Source: Microtetraspora glauca
GTDB taxonomy: Bacteria > Actinomycetota > Actinomycetes > Streptomycetales > Streptomycetaceae
Direction: 5' to 3'
DNA: 64,000 nt
NCBI GenBank assembly: GCA_000721275.1
Contig: JOFO01000001.1
Coordinates: 248,001-312,000, forward strand
Below, piece after piece: positions 50,088-57,251 of this stretch. The notes under the pieces are model-generated. The model worked only from the letters and a program-made list of their open reading frames with translations. It ran no database searches and had not been told where the DNA came from. Position 1 is the first letter of the stretch. The number at the start of each line of letters is the position of its first letter. The position numbers and the translations under genes are program-made.

Positions 50088-51232
50088 CGGGACTCCCCCC
50101 GTCGGGCGTCGGACGCGGTGTCAGGTCCCAGCAGGACGGCGGCGTGGCTGCGGCCCGCCGAGGTCTCGTACTGGAGGGCGACATGGCTGACGGCGACGGT
50201 GGCGTCGCGCCAATAACGCTGGGCGGGGTGCGCCTCGGAGAGGCCGCTCGTACCGGTGGTGCGGATCAGCGAGGTCACCGCCTCGCCGACGAGCTCGGCC
50301 GCCGCGGCGGCGTTGCGCTCGGCACGAGCGAGGGTCTGCGGGGTGAACTCGCCGGCGTCCGCGAGCCGGGCGTTCTCCTCGACGAGGAGGCGGGCGGAGT
50401 CGATGAGGCCGGAGGCCCGTACCAGCTGGATCTCCTTGGCGGGCATGCGCTTGCGGTCCTTGAGGGCCGCGCCGCAGACGTCGAGCATGCCGAGGGCGGC
50501 GCCGACCGCCGGCCCGACGAACGTCAGACCCGCGACCGCCGCGAACGGCACCCGGTGCACGGGTGCGTCCGAGTGGACACACCGGCCGGTGAGCAACCCC
50601 GCACGGGCGAAGGAGAACCTCTCGGGCACCTGGACGTCGTCCACCACGACGGTGTGGCTGCCGGTCGCGCGCATGCCGATGGCGTCCCAGGTGTCGCGGA
50701 CGAGGTACTTGCCCCAGGGCAGGGCGAAGAAGCGCAGCTCCGGCGACCCTTCGGCGGCAGGCACCGCGGCGCACAGGAGCACCCAGTCCGCGTGGCCGGC
50801 CCCGCTGACGTAGTTCCATGTGCCGTCGAGCCGCCAGCCCCCTTCCACGGCCCGTGCCCGGCCGCTCGGGATCAGTCCGGCCGACATCAGGACGTCGGCG
50901 CTCTCACCCCAGATTGCCTGCTGTCCCTCGGTGGGGAGGTGGGCGGCGAACCGGGCGGCGTACGCGGAGAGCGAGGCCAGCCACCCGCTCGCCGGGCAGC
51001 CCCGGGCCACCGCGAACACGGCCTGGGTCAGGTCGGTGAAGGAGCCCTCGGCGCCACCCCACCGGGAGGCCACGAAGTGCCGTGCGGGCCCGTCCTCGCG
51101 CAGGGCGTGGACCACCTCTGGGGCGAGCTCGCGCGTGCGGTCCGCTTCGGAGGCGTGCAGGGCGGCGAGCTTGCCCAGCTTCCAGTCGACCCCAGGGACC
51201 CGTACTGCCTCCGCCGTCTCGGGTGCCATCAC
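50084..51232 (-). CDS. Flavin-dependent monooxygenase of the acyl-CoA dehydrogenase fold (HsaA/HpaB-like)
   Basis: About 382 residues. ACAD-like layout with an N-terminal helical domain, a beta domain (LDGTWNYVSGAGHADWVLL, DTWDAIGMRATGSHTVVVDDV) and a C-terminal four-helix part (ERNAAAAAELVGEAVTSL). ARGCPASGWL and WNYVSGAGHADW are typical of group D monooxygenases, which hydroxylate aromatics or quinones using reduced flavin from a separate reductase. That reductase is very likely the HpaC-like protein at 52657. Start is GTG at 51232 or ATG at 51229, overlapping the upstream stop. Confidence 0.88.
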   Translation of the reverse strand: MMAPETAEAVRVPGVDWKLGKLAALHASEADRTRELAPEVVHALREDGPARHFVASRWGGAEGSFTDLTQAVFAVARGCPASGWLASLSAYAARFAAHLPTEGQQAIWGESADVLMSAGLIPSGRARAVEGGWRLDGTWNYVSGAGHADWVLLCAAVPAAEGSPELRFFALPWGKYLVRDTWDAIGMRATGSHTVVVDDVQVPERFSFARAGLLTGRCVHSDAPVHRVPFAAVAGLTFVGPAVGAALGMLDVCGAALKDRKRMPAKEIQLVRASGLIDSARLLVEENARLADAGEFTPQTLARAERNAAAAAELVGEAVTSLIRTTGTSGLSEAHPAQRYWRDATVAVSHVALQYETSAGRSHAAVLLGPDTASDARRGESR

Positions 51233-51696
51233 AGGGCCTTCGCGAAGCGGTCGAGGGTCTCGCCGGGGCTCGGCCCGTCGAGTGCCTGGAAGATCCGGCG
51301 GGCGCCCTCACCGTGCTTGTACAGCTTCACGTGCGCCAGTTCGACCCGGGTGCCGCCGTCGCCGTCCGGCAGGAAGTCCACCTCGATCTCGCTGGCCCGC
51401 TCGTCGTCCGGAACGGACTGCCAGGCAGCGTCGATCCGCCAGGTCATGACCAGTCGGCGCCCCGGCTCCCACTCCAGTATCCGGCCCCAGGCGATCTCGG
51501 TTCCGTCGACGTCCCATTCGTAGTAGCGCCCGCCCACGCCGGGCTCGAAGGCCAGCCCTGCCCGCTCCTTCCGTACGAGCACGTGGGAGGGCGGCCACCA
51601 GTCCGCCGGCCTCTGGGTGAAGACGTCGAAGCAGTGCCGGGGCGTGGCCGCCACGGTCACCGACTTCCGTACGTCCGGGATCGTCTGTTCGGGCAC
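51229..51696 (-). CDS. SRPBCC/AHSA1-like protein
   Basis: 155 residues of the Bet v1/AHSA1 fold: VRKSVTVAATPRHCFDVFTQRPADWWPP, EPGVGGRYYEWDVDGTEIAWGRILEWEPGRRLVMTW and GGTRVELAHVKLYKHGEGA. Members bind hydrophobic ligands; some act as polyketide cyclases, others as stress or transport proteins. The GTG at 51696 follows GAGGAGG by 4 bases. First gene of the transcript with the monooxygenase and epoxide hydrolase. A late cyclase role is an inference only. Confidence 0.85.
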   Translation of the reverse strand: MPEQTIPDVRKSVTVAATPRHCFDVFTQRPADWWPPSHVLVRKERAGLAFEPGVGGRYYEWDVDGTEIAWGRILEWEPGRRLVMTWRIDAAWQSVPDDERASEIEVDFLPDGDGGTRVELAHVKLYKHGEGARRIFQALDGPSPGETLDRFAKAL

Positions 51697-51733
51697 GGGG
51701 CCTCCTCGCTCGGTCGCGTATGGGTCCGCCCTC

Positions 51734-51767
51734 ACGTTCCCCTCCCCCGCTCGAGCAACGCTCGACA
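51734..51767 (-). promoter_or_regulatory. SARP-type promoter of the SRPBCC/monooxygenase/epoxide hydrolase operon
   Basis: Minus-strand heptads TGTCGAG and GCTCGAG, 11 bp apart, 10-bp gap, GAACGT at 51734-51739. Confidence 0.6.
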
Positions 51768-51776
51768 GCCGCCCCC

Positions 51777-51821
51777 GCTCCAGCGCAGAGCGAGAGCGGC
51801 ACAAGGCCGGGCCCTCACCGT
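51777..51821 (+). promoter_or_regulatory. SARP-type promoter of the C-9 ketoreductase operon
   Basis: Plus-strand heptads GCTCCAG, GAGCGAG and GCACAAG in 11-bp steps, 10-bp gap, CACCGT at 51816-51821. About 30 bases of leader precede the ATG. Confidence 0.6.
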
Positions 51822-51857
51822 CGTACCCACCACGACCACGGCGAACGGGAGAACACG

Positions 51858-52643
51858 ATGACTGACGCAGGACGACGGATCGCCTTCGTCACCGGCGCGA
51901 CCAGTGGCATCGGCCTGGCCGTCACCGAACTCCTGGCCCGCCGGGGCATCGCGGTGTTCGGTGTGGCCCGTGGCCAGGAGGGCGTGGACGCCCTGGTGAA
52001 GCGGCTGCGTGAGGAGGGACTGGAGGTCGCCGGGACCGCTTGCGACGTGACGTCCACCGAGCAGGTCGGGCGGGCGGTCCAGGCCGCCGTGGCGCGGTAC
52101 GGACGGATCGACATCCTCGTCAACAACGCGGGCCGCGGCGGCGGCGGCGAGACCGCCTCGATCGACGACGCCCTCTGGCTGGACGTGATCGACACCAACC
52201 TCACCGGTACGTTCCGTGTCACCCGCGAGGTGCTGAGCACCGGCCTGATGCGCGAGAGCGGCTGGGGGCGGATCATCAACATCGCCTCGACGGGCGGTAA
52301 GCAGGGTGTGGAACTCGCCGCCCCCTACTCCGCCTCCAAGCATGGGGTCGTCGGCTTCAGCAAGGCCGTCGGCAAGGAGCTCGCGAAGACCGGCATCACC
52401 GTCAACGCGGTCTGCCCGGGCTATGTGGAGACACCGATGGCGGAGCGCGTGCGCCACGGTTATGCGCAGCACTACGGGGTGTCCGAGCAGGAGTTCCTGG
52501 AGAAGTTCCAGGCCAAGATCCCGCTCGGCCGCTACTCGACCCCGGAGGAGGTCGCGGGTCTCGTCGGCTACCTCGTCACGGACCTGGCGGCGTCGATCAC
52601 CGCACAGGCGCTCAACGTCTGCGGCGGACTCGGCAACTACTGA
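51858..52643 (+). CDS. ActIII-type polyketide C-9 ketoreductase
   Basis: 261 residues, a classical SDR with the hallmarks of type II PKS ketoreductases: VTGATSGIGLAV, NNAGRGGGGETASIDD, the catalytic APYSASKHGVVGFSKAVGKEL, GITVNAVCPGYVETPMAERVR, and the C-terminus TAQALNVCGGLGNY, which is almost invariant in ActIII homologues. It reduces the C-9 carbonyl of the nascent poly-beta-ketone, fixing first-ring folding. This fits the didomain aromatase at 11440. GGGAGAA precedes the ATG. First gene of a three-gene operon. Confidence 0.95.
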   Translation: MTDAGRRIAFVTGATSGIGLAVTELLARRGIAVFGVARGQEGVDALVKRLREEGLEVAGTACDVTSTEQVGRAVQAAVARYGRIDILVNNAGRGGGGETASIDDALWLDVIDTNLTGTFRVTREVLSTGLMRESGWGRIINIASTGGKQGVELAAPYSASKHGVVGFSKAVGKELAKTGITVNAVCPGYVETPMAERVRHGYAQHYGVSEQEFLEKFQAKIPLGRYSTPEEVAGLVGYLVTDLAASITAQALNVCGGLGNY

Positions 52644-52656
52644 GGGAACCGAGGCC

Positions 52657-53193
52657 ATGACCAGCACCCCGGAAGCCCTGGCCGCGGAGCCCGACGCCGC
52701 CTCCTTCCGCACGGCGATGGGCCGCTTCCCCACCGGCGTAGCCGTGCTGACCCAGGGCAGTGGCGACACCACTCTCGCCCTGACCGTCAACAGCCTGGCG
52801 TCGGTCTCCCTCGACCCCCTGCTCCTGGTGATCGCGGTCGGCGCGGACGGCAGGATGCGGCGGCGGGTGGACCGACTCGGCAGCTTCGTCGTGAACGTGC
52901 TGTCCGAGCGCCAGCGCAGCCTGGCCCAGGAGTTCGCCCTGCCGTCCCGGCCCGAGGGGCCGGCCGCGATGCGGCGCCTGGGCGCGGCCGTCGGGGTCAC
53001 GGGCAACGCCGTGATCCCGACGGCGGAGGCGTACTTCGAGTGCGTCCTGCACGCGGGTCACGAGGCCGGAGACCACGAGCTGTTCGTCGGCCGGGTCGTG
53101 GCCCTCTCCGGCGCGTCCGCCGCACCGGATCCGCTCGTGTTCCACCGCGGTCGCTACACGCGACTGCCCCACGGGAAGAAGGAGTTCTCATGA
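52657..53193 (+). CDS. NAD(P)H:flavin reductase (HpaC/ActVB-like)
   Basis: 178 residues of the flavin reductase-like fold: FRTAMGRFPTGVAVLTQ, LTVNSLASVSLDPLLLVIAV, FVVNVLSERQRSLAQEFA and GDHELFVGRVVAL. It makes free reduced FMN/FAD for a two-component monooxygenase, most likely the ACAD-fold enzyme at 50084. It begins 13 bases after the ketoreductase and its stop overlaps the next ATG (ATGA). Confidence 0.94.
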   Translation: MTSTPEALAAEPDAASFRTAMGRFPTGVAVLTQGSGDTTLALTVNSLASVSLDPLLLVIAVGADGRMRRRVDRLGSFVVNVLSERQRSLAQEFALPSRPEGPAAMRRLGAAVGVTGNAVIPTAEAYFECVLHAGHEAGDHELFVGRVVALSGASAAPDPLVFHRGRYTRLPHGKKEFS

Positions 53194-54107
53194 CCGCCCC
53201 GGTTGTCGCACCACCCTCTCTCGACCAGATCGCGGACGGGGTCCACGCCTATGTCCAGCCCGGCGGCGGGTGGTGCCTCAACAACGCGGGTCTGATCGTC
53301 GGCGACGGAGTCACCGTGCTGGTCGACACGGCGGCCACCGAGCACCGCACCCGGCTCCTGCGGGAGGCGATCGAGGGTGTCGCCCCCGGCGGCCCGGCCT
53401 TCGTGGTCAACACGCACTTCCACGGCGATCACACCTTCGGCAACGGCCAGTTCGTGCCGCGGGCGACGATCGTCGCCCATGAGGGGACCCGATCCGACAC
53501 CGCGGAGGCCGGCCTCGCGCTGCGCGGGCTGTGGCCCGGTGTGGACTGGGGCGAGACGCCTCTGACGCTGCCCACGCTGACGTTCAGCGACCGGATGACC
53601 CTGCACGCGGGTGGCCTGCGGGTCGAGCTCCTGCACGTCGGCCCCGCGCACACCGCCAACGACGTGGTGGCCTGGGTGCCCGAGCGAGGGGTGCTCTTCA
53701 CGGGCGACGTGGCCTGGTCGGGCGTGACCCCGTACGTGCTGATGGGCTCCCTGAGCGGCTCGCTGCGTGCCCTGCAGCGTCTGCGGGAGCTCGGCCCCCG
53801 CACGGTCGTTCCCGGTCACGGGCCGGTCGGCGGCCCGGAGGTGCTGGACCGGACCGAGGCGTATCTGCGCTGGCTGGGACGGCTGGCCGAGGAGGGGATA
53901 CGCGACGGGCTGACGGCTCTCGAAGCGGCGGAACGGGCCAACCCGGGCGAGTTCGGCGCGCTGCTCGACGGGGAACGCCTGGTCGGGAATCTGCACCGGG
54001 CGTACGCGGAGGCCCAGGGGCTCGCGCGCGGCGCGCGGATCGACGTACAGGCCTCGTTCCTGGAGATGGTGCGTTTCCACGGCGGCCTGCCCGCCTGCCA
54101 CGCCTGA
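53190..54107 (+). CDS. Metallo-beta-lactamase-fold cyclase/thioesterase (ActIV-like)
   Basis: 305 residues. Metal site THFHGDHTFGNG (HxHxDH), then VGPAHTANDVVAWV, LFTGDVAWSG and VPGHGPVGG complete the binuclear centre. ActIV and related MBL-fold proteins in type II PKS clusters close the second ring and release the chain from the carrier protein; this gene's coupling to the C-9 ketoreductase operon suits that role. Hydrolysis of another thioester cannot be excluded. Confidence 0.88.
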   Translation: MTAPVVAPPSLDQIADGVHAYVQPGGGWCLNNAGLIVGDGVTVLVDTAATEHRTRLLREAIEGVAPGGPAFVVNTHFHGDHTFGNGQFVPRATIVAHEGTRSDTAEAGLALRGLWPGVDWGETPLTLPTLTFSDRMTLHAGGLRVELLHVGPAHTANDVVAWVPERGVLFTGDVAWSGVTPYVLMGSLSGSLRALQRLRELGPRTVVPGHGPVGGPEVLDRTEAYLRWLGRLAEEGIRDGLTALEAAERANPGEFGALLDGERLVGNLHRAYAEAQGLARGARIDVQASFLEMVRFHGGLPACHA

Positions 54108-54125
54108 TCATCCGTTCCGAGGCAT

Positions 54126-54174
54126 GCGTCCACGGGTGTGGGCCCCCTTCGCGGGGCTCCACACCCGTGGACGC
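54126..54174. terminator. Hairpin terminator
   Basis: Perfect 16-bp inverted repeat, arms 54126-54141 and 54159-54174 with a 17-base loop, between the convergent cyclase and SnoaL-like genes. Confidence 0.75.
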
Positions 54175-54180
54175 GGGTCG

Positions 54181-54624
54181 TCAGGCCGGCGCGTCTTGAT
54201 GGATGACCCGCCGACGGGTGAGCAGCTTCCCGTTCCTGCGGACCAGTTCGTCCTCGACGAGGAAGGTCGGCTGGAAGGACACCTTGGCGTCCCGCCCCGT
54301 CAGGGTGACCAGGGTGTAGTACGACACCCGCAGCAGGTCGACGTCCTCGGCGTCCGACTCGATCAGCACATGCCCGAACCAGTGTCGCGGGGCGATTCCC
54401 TCGTACCGGGGCACGTTCGCCGTCATTCCCGCGATCATCTCCGTGCGCCCCCGCTGCCGGGAGCCTCCTGCGTGGACGATCTCGGCGTCCTCGGTGAAGG
54501 TGTCTGCGAATCCCTCGATGTCCAGTGAGTCGACCCGCCTCATCTGGCGCGCGTAGAACGTCTGCACCTCGGCGTAGAGATCCCCGGTGACCTGGGGGGA
54601 CGTTGCCTGGACCGCGTGCGACAC
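54181..54624 (-). CDS. SnoaL-like/NTF2-fold protein (second copy), last cluster gene
   Basis: 147 residues: TGDLYAEVQTFYARQMRRVDSLDIEGFADTFTEDAEI, RHWFGHVLIES and VSFQPTFLVEDELVRRNGKLLTRRRVI. Clearly related to the protein at 43760. NTF2-like enzymes in this class catalyse aldol ring closure or hydroxylation steps. The GTG follows AGGGAG by 6 bases. It carries the rightmost SARP-type promoter I could find, so I place the cluster border just beyond it. Confidence 0.88.
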   Translation of the reverse strand: MSHAVQATSPQVTGDLYAEVQTFYARQMRRVDSLDIEGFADTFTEDAEIVHAGGSRQRGRTEMIAGMTANVPRYEGIAPRHWFGHVLIESDAEDVDLLRVSYYTLVTLTGRDAKVSFQPTFLVEDELVRRNGKLLTRRRVIHQDAPA

Positions 54625-54679
54625 GGCCGCTCCCTTCGGTGGCGCCACGCCGCCGAACGCAGCGGCGCGATCGGCTGCC

Positions 54680-54724
54680 ACCCTGCCGTCCGCGGCTCCG
54701 GCCCCGGTGGACCTGGCGTCGAGG
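54680..54724 (-). promoter_or_regulatory. SARP-type promoter of the right-end SnoaL-like gene
   Basis: Minus-strand heptads CCTCGAC, GGTCCAC and GCCGGAG in 11-bp steps, 10-bp gap, CAGGGT at 54680-54685. Confidence 0.55.
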
Positions 54725-55052
54725 CTCGCATGAGGCCGACGCCGGGTCACGGCGTGCCGGGTGTCCCTGTGGGAGCCGCCGGGGCGGGGGGAGTGGACGA
54801 CCTCATGACGTACGTGCCGAGATCGTCGGCCTCGACGATCCCCGGGAGCGATCCACCCTCCCGCAGGGGCGTGACGTAGCGGGTCGCTACGACCTCTTCC
54901 AACACTTTCCCAGGCCACCCATCTCAACAGGCTTGCAATCCACGGACGGCTTCTCCGGAGCGCCGAGGCACGGCCCACGATCCGACCGCGCTGGGGAGGA
55001 TCTGGGGAGTTTCGGCCGGCAAGCCGATTCCCCCGCTGCCCCCTTCGGCCGT

Positions 55053-55133
55053 CACGGTGCCACGCCCCTTGCTGCCGGCCTCCGGCATGAAGTGAGCATA
55101 GTAACCGAGAGTGATCGCAGGCGAGGAGTATCC
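55053..55133 (-). pseudogene. Remnant of a tyrosine recombinase/integrase C-terminus
   Basis: A short stretch reads GYSSPAITLGYYAHFMPEA followed by GSKGRGTV. This matches the C-terminal catalytic region of actinobacterial phage-type integrases, in which the Tyr of YYAHFMPEAGSKG is the nucleophile. No integrase core can be followed upstream in any frame, so it is a decayed fragment. It lies about 0.4 kb outside the last cluster gene and may mark an old insertion event. Confidence 0.6.
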
Positions 55134-55394
55134 GGGGGCCCGTCCGTTTCCGGCCGTCGCGGCGCCTCTCTCCGCACGGTCGACGCAAACGTGCGGGCCG
55201 CCATGGGCGAACCCGGAGCCGTCGTGGGAGCTGTAAGAGGCCGGCGGCGACGCGGCGTCGGACCCGGCCGGGCGGCTGCGGGGCCGCGGCCGTCCCGACC
55301 GAAGGTCGGACGCCATGGGCCGCTGTGTCATCGGACTACGGCGCCTTCGGGTGACGGCGCGCGCCCTACGGGCAGGTCGTGCCCGTGGGCCGGT

Positions 55395-56315
55395 TCACGT
55401 GGCTGCGGGTCCCTGGTGGCGCCGGTGGCGCAAACGGACTTCGACCTGGCCGTCGACGATCCGCGTCTCGAACGAGGGCTGACGGGCGGTCGCGGGGCCG
55501 CGGACGTTCCAGCCGTCGCTCAGCCGGAAGACGCTGCCGTGCCAGGGGCAGCGGATGCAGCCGTCGGAGACCTCGCCGTCGGACAGCGGGCCGGACATGT
55601 GGGCGCAGCGGTCGGCGAGGACGCGGACCTGCCCGCCGCCCTCACGGACGACGACGACGTCCACGCCGTCCACCGCGGCCCGCGCCGGCCGGCCGGCGGG
55701 GAAGCCGGACACCGGTCCGATCCGGTGCCAGCCGGGGCTCACGAGACGCGGTACGGCCTCCGCGTGGTTCGCACCCGCCGCCTGCCGGTAGGCCAGGTGG
55801 CCGCCGAGCGCCCCGCCCGCTCCGACGGCGGTGAGGCCGGCCAGCGCGAGGATCCGGCCCTTGCCGTGGCGCCCGCGGAGGCGTGCCGTCAGCGAGGCGG
55901 CGTACAGGGACACCGCGGTGAGGTTCGCGGCCGCGTGGACCAGGCCGGTGCGGGACTGCTCGGGAGGCAGCTCCGCCCAGTCCGTCCAGCCCGCCGCGGC
56001 GGCGGGCGCCGCCCCCGCGAGACCGAGGGCGATCAGCGCCTGTGACGCCCGGCGCTGACCGGGGAGCAGATCGACGACGCTTGCGGAGAGCCAGGCGCCG
56101 ATCGGCACCTGGACGAGGAGGGGGTGGACGGGATGGCCCAGCGGAAGCCCGTGCAGGACGTCCCGCGCGGACCCGAGGGGCAGACCGCGAACGACTCGGC
56201 GCACCGCGCTCACCAGTCCGTCGGCGACAGTGGACTGCTCCACCCGTTCCACCGCCCGGAGCACTCGCCCCATACCCGTCTGCGGTCCTTGGCACTTCGT
56301 GCGGTCCGATTCCAT
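55395..56315 (-). CDS. DUF2231 membrane domain fused to a Rieske [2Fe-2S] domain
   Basis: 306 residues. An N-terminal DUF2231-type region with several membrane segments (about 60-190, GHPVHPLLVQVPIGAWLSASVVDLL) is followed by a C-terminal Rieske domain (about 205-295) with ligand motifs CAHMSG and CPWHGSVF. Proteins of this build occur in Streptomyces and are presumed redox proteins of the membrane. Substrate unknown. Not preceded by SARP boxes; probably not part of the polyketide pathway. Confidence 0.9.
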   Translation of the reverse strand: MESDRTKCQGPQTGMGRVLRAVERVEQSTVADGLVSAVRRVVRGLPLGSARDVLHGLPLGHPVHPLLVQVPIGAWLSASVVDLLPGQRRASQALIALGLAGAAPAAAAGWTDWAELPPEQSRTGLVHAAANLTAVSLYAASLTARLRGRHGKGRILALAGLTAVGAGGALGGHLAYRQAAGANHAEAVPRLVSPGWHRIGPVSGFPAGRPARAAVDGVDVVVVREGGGQVRVLADRCAHMSGPLSDGEVSDGCIRCPWHGSVFRLSDGWNVRGPATARQPSFETRIVDGQVEVRLRHRRHQGPAAT

Positions 56316-56538
56316 GCCCGCCGACTACCCCGCCCCGGGAGTCGACTCGCGCGCGGCGGGCGCGACGCTGTCCGGCTGCCTTTTGCGTGGGACCGCGCCC
56401 GGGCAGCAGCCGGAGCGACACGAGCCGCGAGGGAGGCGGACGTGAACCGGTCGACACGCGCGAGCGAGTCTGCGGACGCCTGGAAGCCTGGTCCGGACAG
56501 GGCGAGTGTCCGTGCGGCACGTCCACGCACGGCGCCCG

Positions 56539-56892
56539 TCATGGCCGGGGAAGAAGCCCGCGCTTCCCTCGCACGCCGGCGCACCGACCGCCGTGTGGGC
56601 TGCGGAACCAGGCGCTCAGCCACAGCGCCTGGAACCCGGCATCGAGGAGATAGACCCGCCGGATGCGCCCGGAGGTGGCGTACCGGACGTCCACCACGAA
56701 CAGGGCGATAGCCGTTCCGGTACCCAGTACACGCGCGTGAGCCCTCCCCTCCGCCGTACCGGCACCGCGGATCTGAGCCCATCCGATGGCGACGAGCAGC
56801 CCGGAGACCGTCTGCAGCAACCACACGTCGGCCTTCGGGCCGGTGATCGCCTCGAAGCTGCGCCGGTGGACCAGGGGCCACGTCCCGCTCAC
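56539..56892 (-). CDS. Small membrane protein, probably missing or frameshifted N-terminus
   Basis: 117 residues from a GTG: SGTWPLVHRRSFEAITGPKADVWLLQTVSGLLVAIGWAQIR, then two further hydrophobic segments. The reading frame continues upstream as QGWFNLV without a start codon, while an ATG at 56935 with a GGTGGGC site reads MTPVSVARAGLVQP in another frame. The natural protein therefore may begin at 56935 and be frameshifted near 56900. No named family recognised. Confidence 0.55.
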   Translation of the reverse strand: MSGTWPLVHRRSFEAITGPKADVWLLQTVSGLLVAIGWAQIRGAGTAEGRAHARVLGTGTAIALFVVDVRYATSGRIRRVYLLDAGFQALWLSAWFRSPHGGRCAGVRGKRGLLPRP

Positions 56893-56935
56893 GAGGTTGA
56901 ACCAGCCCTGCGCGGGCGACGGACACGGGAGTCAT

Positions 56936-57251
56936 CTTGCCCACCGTCCCTTCACGCGTGATCGATGTGCGGCCACGGGAGAACCCTCGCGCCCGACCGC
57001 ACAGGTGATCGGCACACGGGCGACTGCCCGCGCCGCCGCTCCTCAAGCGCACCCGTGCGCTTGACCGCTGCCCGACAGCGGGCACCGGCGCACCGCGCTG
57101 CGGAAACCCCAGGGCGGCTGTGGCGCCCGGGCCGGAAGGCAGGACGTGGAGCGGGAGCCTTCGAGCTGCCGACCTGGCCGGATCTCGGACCCCTGCCGCA
57201 CGCCGGAGGGCCACCCGGCGCTCGTCCGCTAGGTCGGGCGCGCATGCCGAC
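56936..57251. other. Intergenic region with a small inverted repeat
   Basis: About 315 bases without a convincing gene. A perfect 9-bp inverted repeat with a 4-base loop (57043-57064) could be a terminator for the ATP-grasp gene or an operator. Nothing else is seen. Confidence 0.4.

Larger units (their letters stand above)
54625..55394. other. Cluster border region, no intact gene
   Basis: About 770 bases between the last SARP-controlled gene and the Rieske gene. It contains the promoter at 54680-54724 and a fragment of a tyrosine integrase (55053-55133). Other open frames look like high-GC noise. No tRNA gene or long flanking repeat was recognised. Confidence 0.5.
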
